This document shows, one piece after another, positions 44,263-45,095 of a stretch of DNA of 45,095 nucleotides. Position 1 is the stretch's first letter. Each line of letters begins with the position of its first letter. Source of the stretch: Sphingomonas sp. Ant H11. Lineage in GTDB: Bacteria > Pseudomonadota > Alphaproteobacteria > Sphingomonadales > Sphingomonadaceae. The stretch is from NCBI RefSeq assembly GCF_000797515.1, contig NZ_JSBN01000057.1, forward strand, positions 1 to 45,095, written 5' to 3'. The notes under the pieces are model-generated. The model was not told the origin of the DNA, searched no databases, and saw only the letters and a program-made list of their open reading frames with translations. The position numbers and the translations under genes are program-made.

Positions 44263-45095
44263 ATGGGCGGCACCGGCGTCATCGACCATTTCCTCGAGGT
44301 CTTCACCCGCTACATCGACAGCGGGTTCGGCCTGCTCGGGGGCGAGGTCGCGTTTATCGCGACCACGCTGATCGTCATCGACGTAACGCTCGCCGCCCTG
44401 TTCTGGAGCTGGGGCGCCGACGACGACATCATGGCGCGCCTGGTCAAGAAGACCCTGTTCGTCGGCGTGTTCGCCTACATCATCGGCAACTGGAACAACC
44501 TCGCGCGGATCGTCTTCGAAAGCTTCGCCGGCCTCGGCCTGAAGGCCTCCGGCACCGGTTTCACTACCGCCGATCTGCTGCGCCCCGGCAAGGTCGCGCA
44601 GACCGGGCTGGATGCCGGTCGACCGCTGCTCGACTCGATCTCCAGCCTGATGGGCTACTGGTCGTTCTTCGAGAATTTCATCCAGATCGCCTGCATGTTC
44701 CTCGCCTGGGCGCTGGTGCTGCTCGCCTTCTTCATCCTCGCCATCCAGCTCTTCGTCACCTTGATCGAGTTCAAGCTGACGACGCTCGCCGGCTTCGTGC
44801 TTATCCCCTTCGGCCTGTTCGGCAAGAGCGCCTTCATGGCCGAGCGGGTGCTCGGCAACGTCATCTCGTCGGGCATCAAGGTCCTGGTGCTCGCCGTCAT
44901 CATCGGCATCGGCTCGACGCTGTTCTCCGAGTTCACGGCCGGTTTCGGCGGCGCCAATCCGACCATCGACGAGGCCATGGCCATCGTGCTCGCCGCACTG
45001 TCGCTGCTCGGCCTCGGCATCTTCGGGCCCGGCATCGCCAACGGGCTGGTGTCCGGCGGTCCGCAGCTCGGCGCCGGCGCCGCGGTCGGGACCGC
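44263..45095 (+). CDS. trbL: TrbL, VirB6-like channel protein (partial, runs off the window)
   Basis: 277 codons are visible with no stop. Multi-pass inner-membrane protein: VAFIATTLIVIDVTLAALFW, KKTLFVGVFAYIIGNW, FIQIACMFLAWALVLLAFFI, the FKLTTLAGFVLIPFGLFGKS block typical of TrbL, VLVLAVIIGIGSTLFSEF and VLAALSLLGLGIFGPGIA. It forms part of the DNA path through the inner membrane. Start ATG at 44263 follows the trbK stop by 4 bp. The family extends by a further 100-200 residues, beyond the window. Confidence 0.93.
   Translation, partial: MGGTGVIDHFLEVFTRYIDSGFGLLGGEVAFIATTLIVIDVTLAALFWSWGADDDIMARLVKKTLFVGVFAYIIGNWNNLARIVFESFAGLGLKASGTGFTTADLLRPGKVAQTGLDAGRPLLDSISSLMGYWSFFENFIQIACMFLAWALVLLAFFILAIQLFVTLIEFKLTTLAGFVLIPFGLFGKSAFMAERVLGNVISSGIKVLVLAVIIGIGSTLFSEFTAGFGGANPTIDEAMAIVLAALSLLGLGIFGPGIANGLVSGGPQLGAGAAVGT

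Overview
The window is high-GC DNA (about 65% by eye) from an alphaproteobacterium, most likely a sphingomonad or a rhizobial relative. This rests on the gene set: DUF932, a long ParB-like protein, Toprim, DUF2493, DUF736, DUF6499/DUF2285, RepA, ParA, DUF2840, TraF, a transglycosylase, a relaxase, TraG, CopG and TrbBCDEJKL. That set and order are typical of integrative and conjugative elements (ICEs) with a trb-type type IV secretion system in this class. Neither element end lies in the window, and no tRNA, integrase or CRISPR array was seen.

Layout. 1-2826: three genes of a Qat anti-phage system (qatB, qatC, qatD; qatA would lie upstream). 2851-3906: a minus-strand operon of two receiver-only response regulators and a small protein with an amber codon. 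4056-5069: a HEPN-like protein and a DUF1232 membrane protein. 5112-8933: a DUF932 backbone gene split exactly by a group II intron (6013-8555). 9026-13646: ParB-like, Toprim and DUF2493 backbone genes. 13690-16669: a small unknown protein and a GFA / reductase / SRPBCC / ArsR cargo block, flanked by a 48-bp imperfect direct repeat. 16797-18506: small membrane proteins and the first DUF736 gene. 18545-23081: a KaiC-like ATPase with a hybrid histidine kinase, divergent from Hsp20 and an NDUFS4-like protein. 23418-26405: XRE, DUF6499/DUF2285, HTH, repA, iterons and a terminator. 26466-31556: parA, an RHH protein, DUF2840, traF, the second DUF736, a transglycosylase, an oriT-like repeat region and the relaxase. 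31783-32175: a VOC protein. 32584-35007: traG and copG. 35058-38710: a second cargo block (kinase, two SRPBCC, ArsR, methyltransferase, tandem GNAT, VOC remnant). 39066-45095: trbB-C-D-E-J-K-L, with trbL running off the end.

How it works together. RepA, iterons, ParA and the RHH protein would replicate and hold the excised circle. The relaxase nicks oriT and TraG delivers the strand to the Trb channel, with TraF and the transglycosylase helping pilus and channel assembly. Cargo sits between backbone genes: phage defence, stress and signalling, and two ArsR-controlled SRPBCC cassettes with near-identical promoter design.

Caution. About twenty one-base indels break otherwise intact reading frames, nearly all in conserved genes. 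Most are a lost base in a short run, often GGC read as GC. Correcting them restores an exact multiple of three in every gene affected. I read most as sequencing or assembly errors, so 'broken' genes here should not be taken as dead without checking reads. Products are named from recognised motifs and family knowledge; no database search was run.
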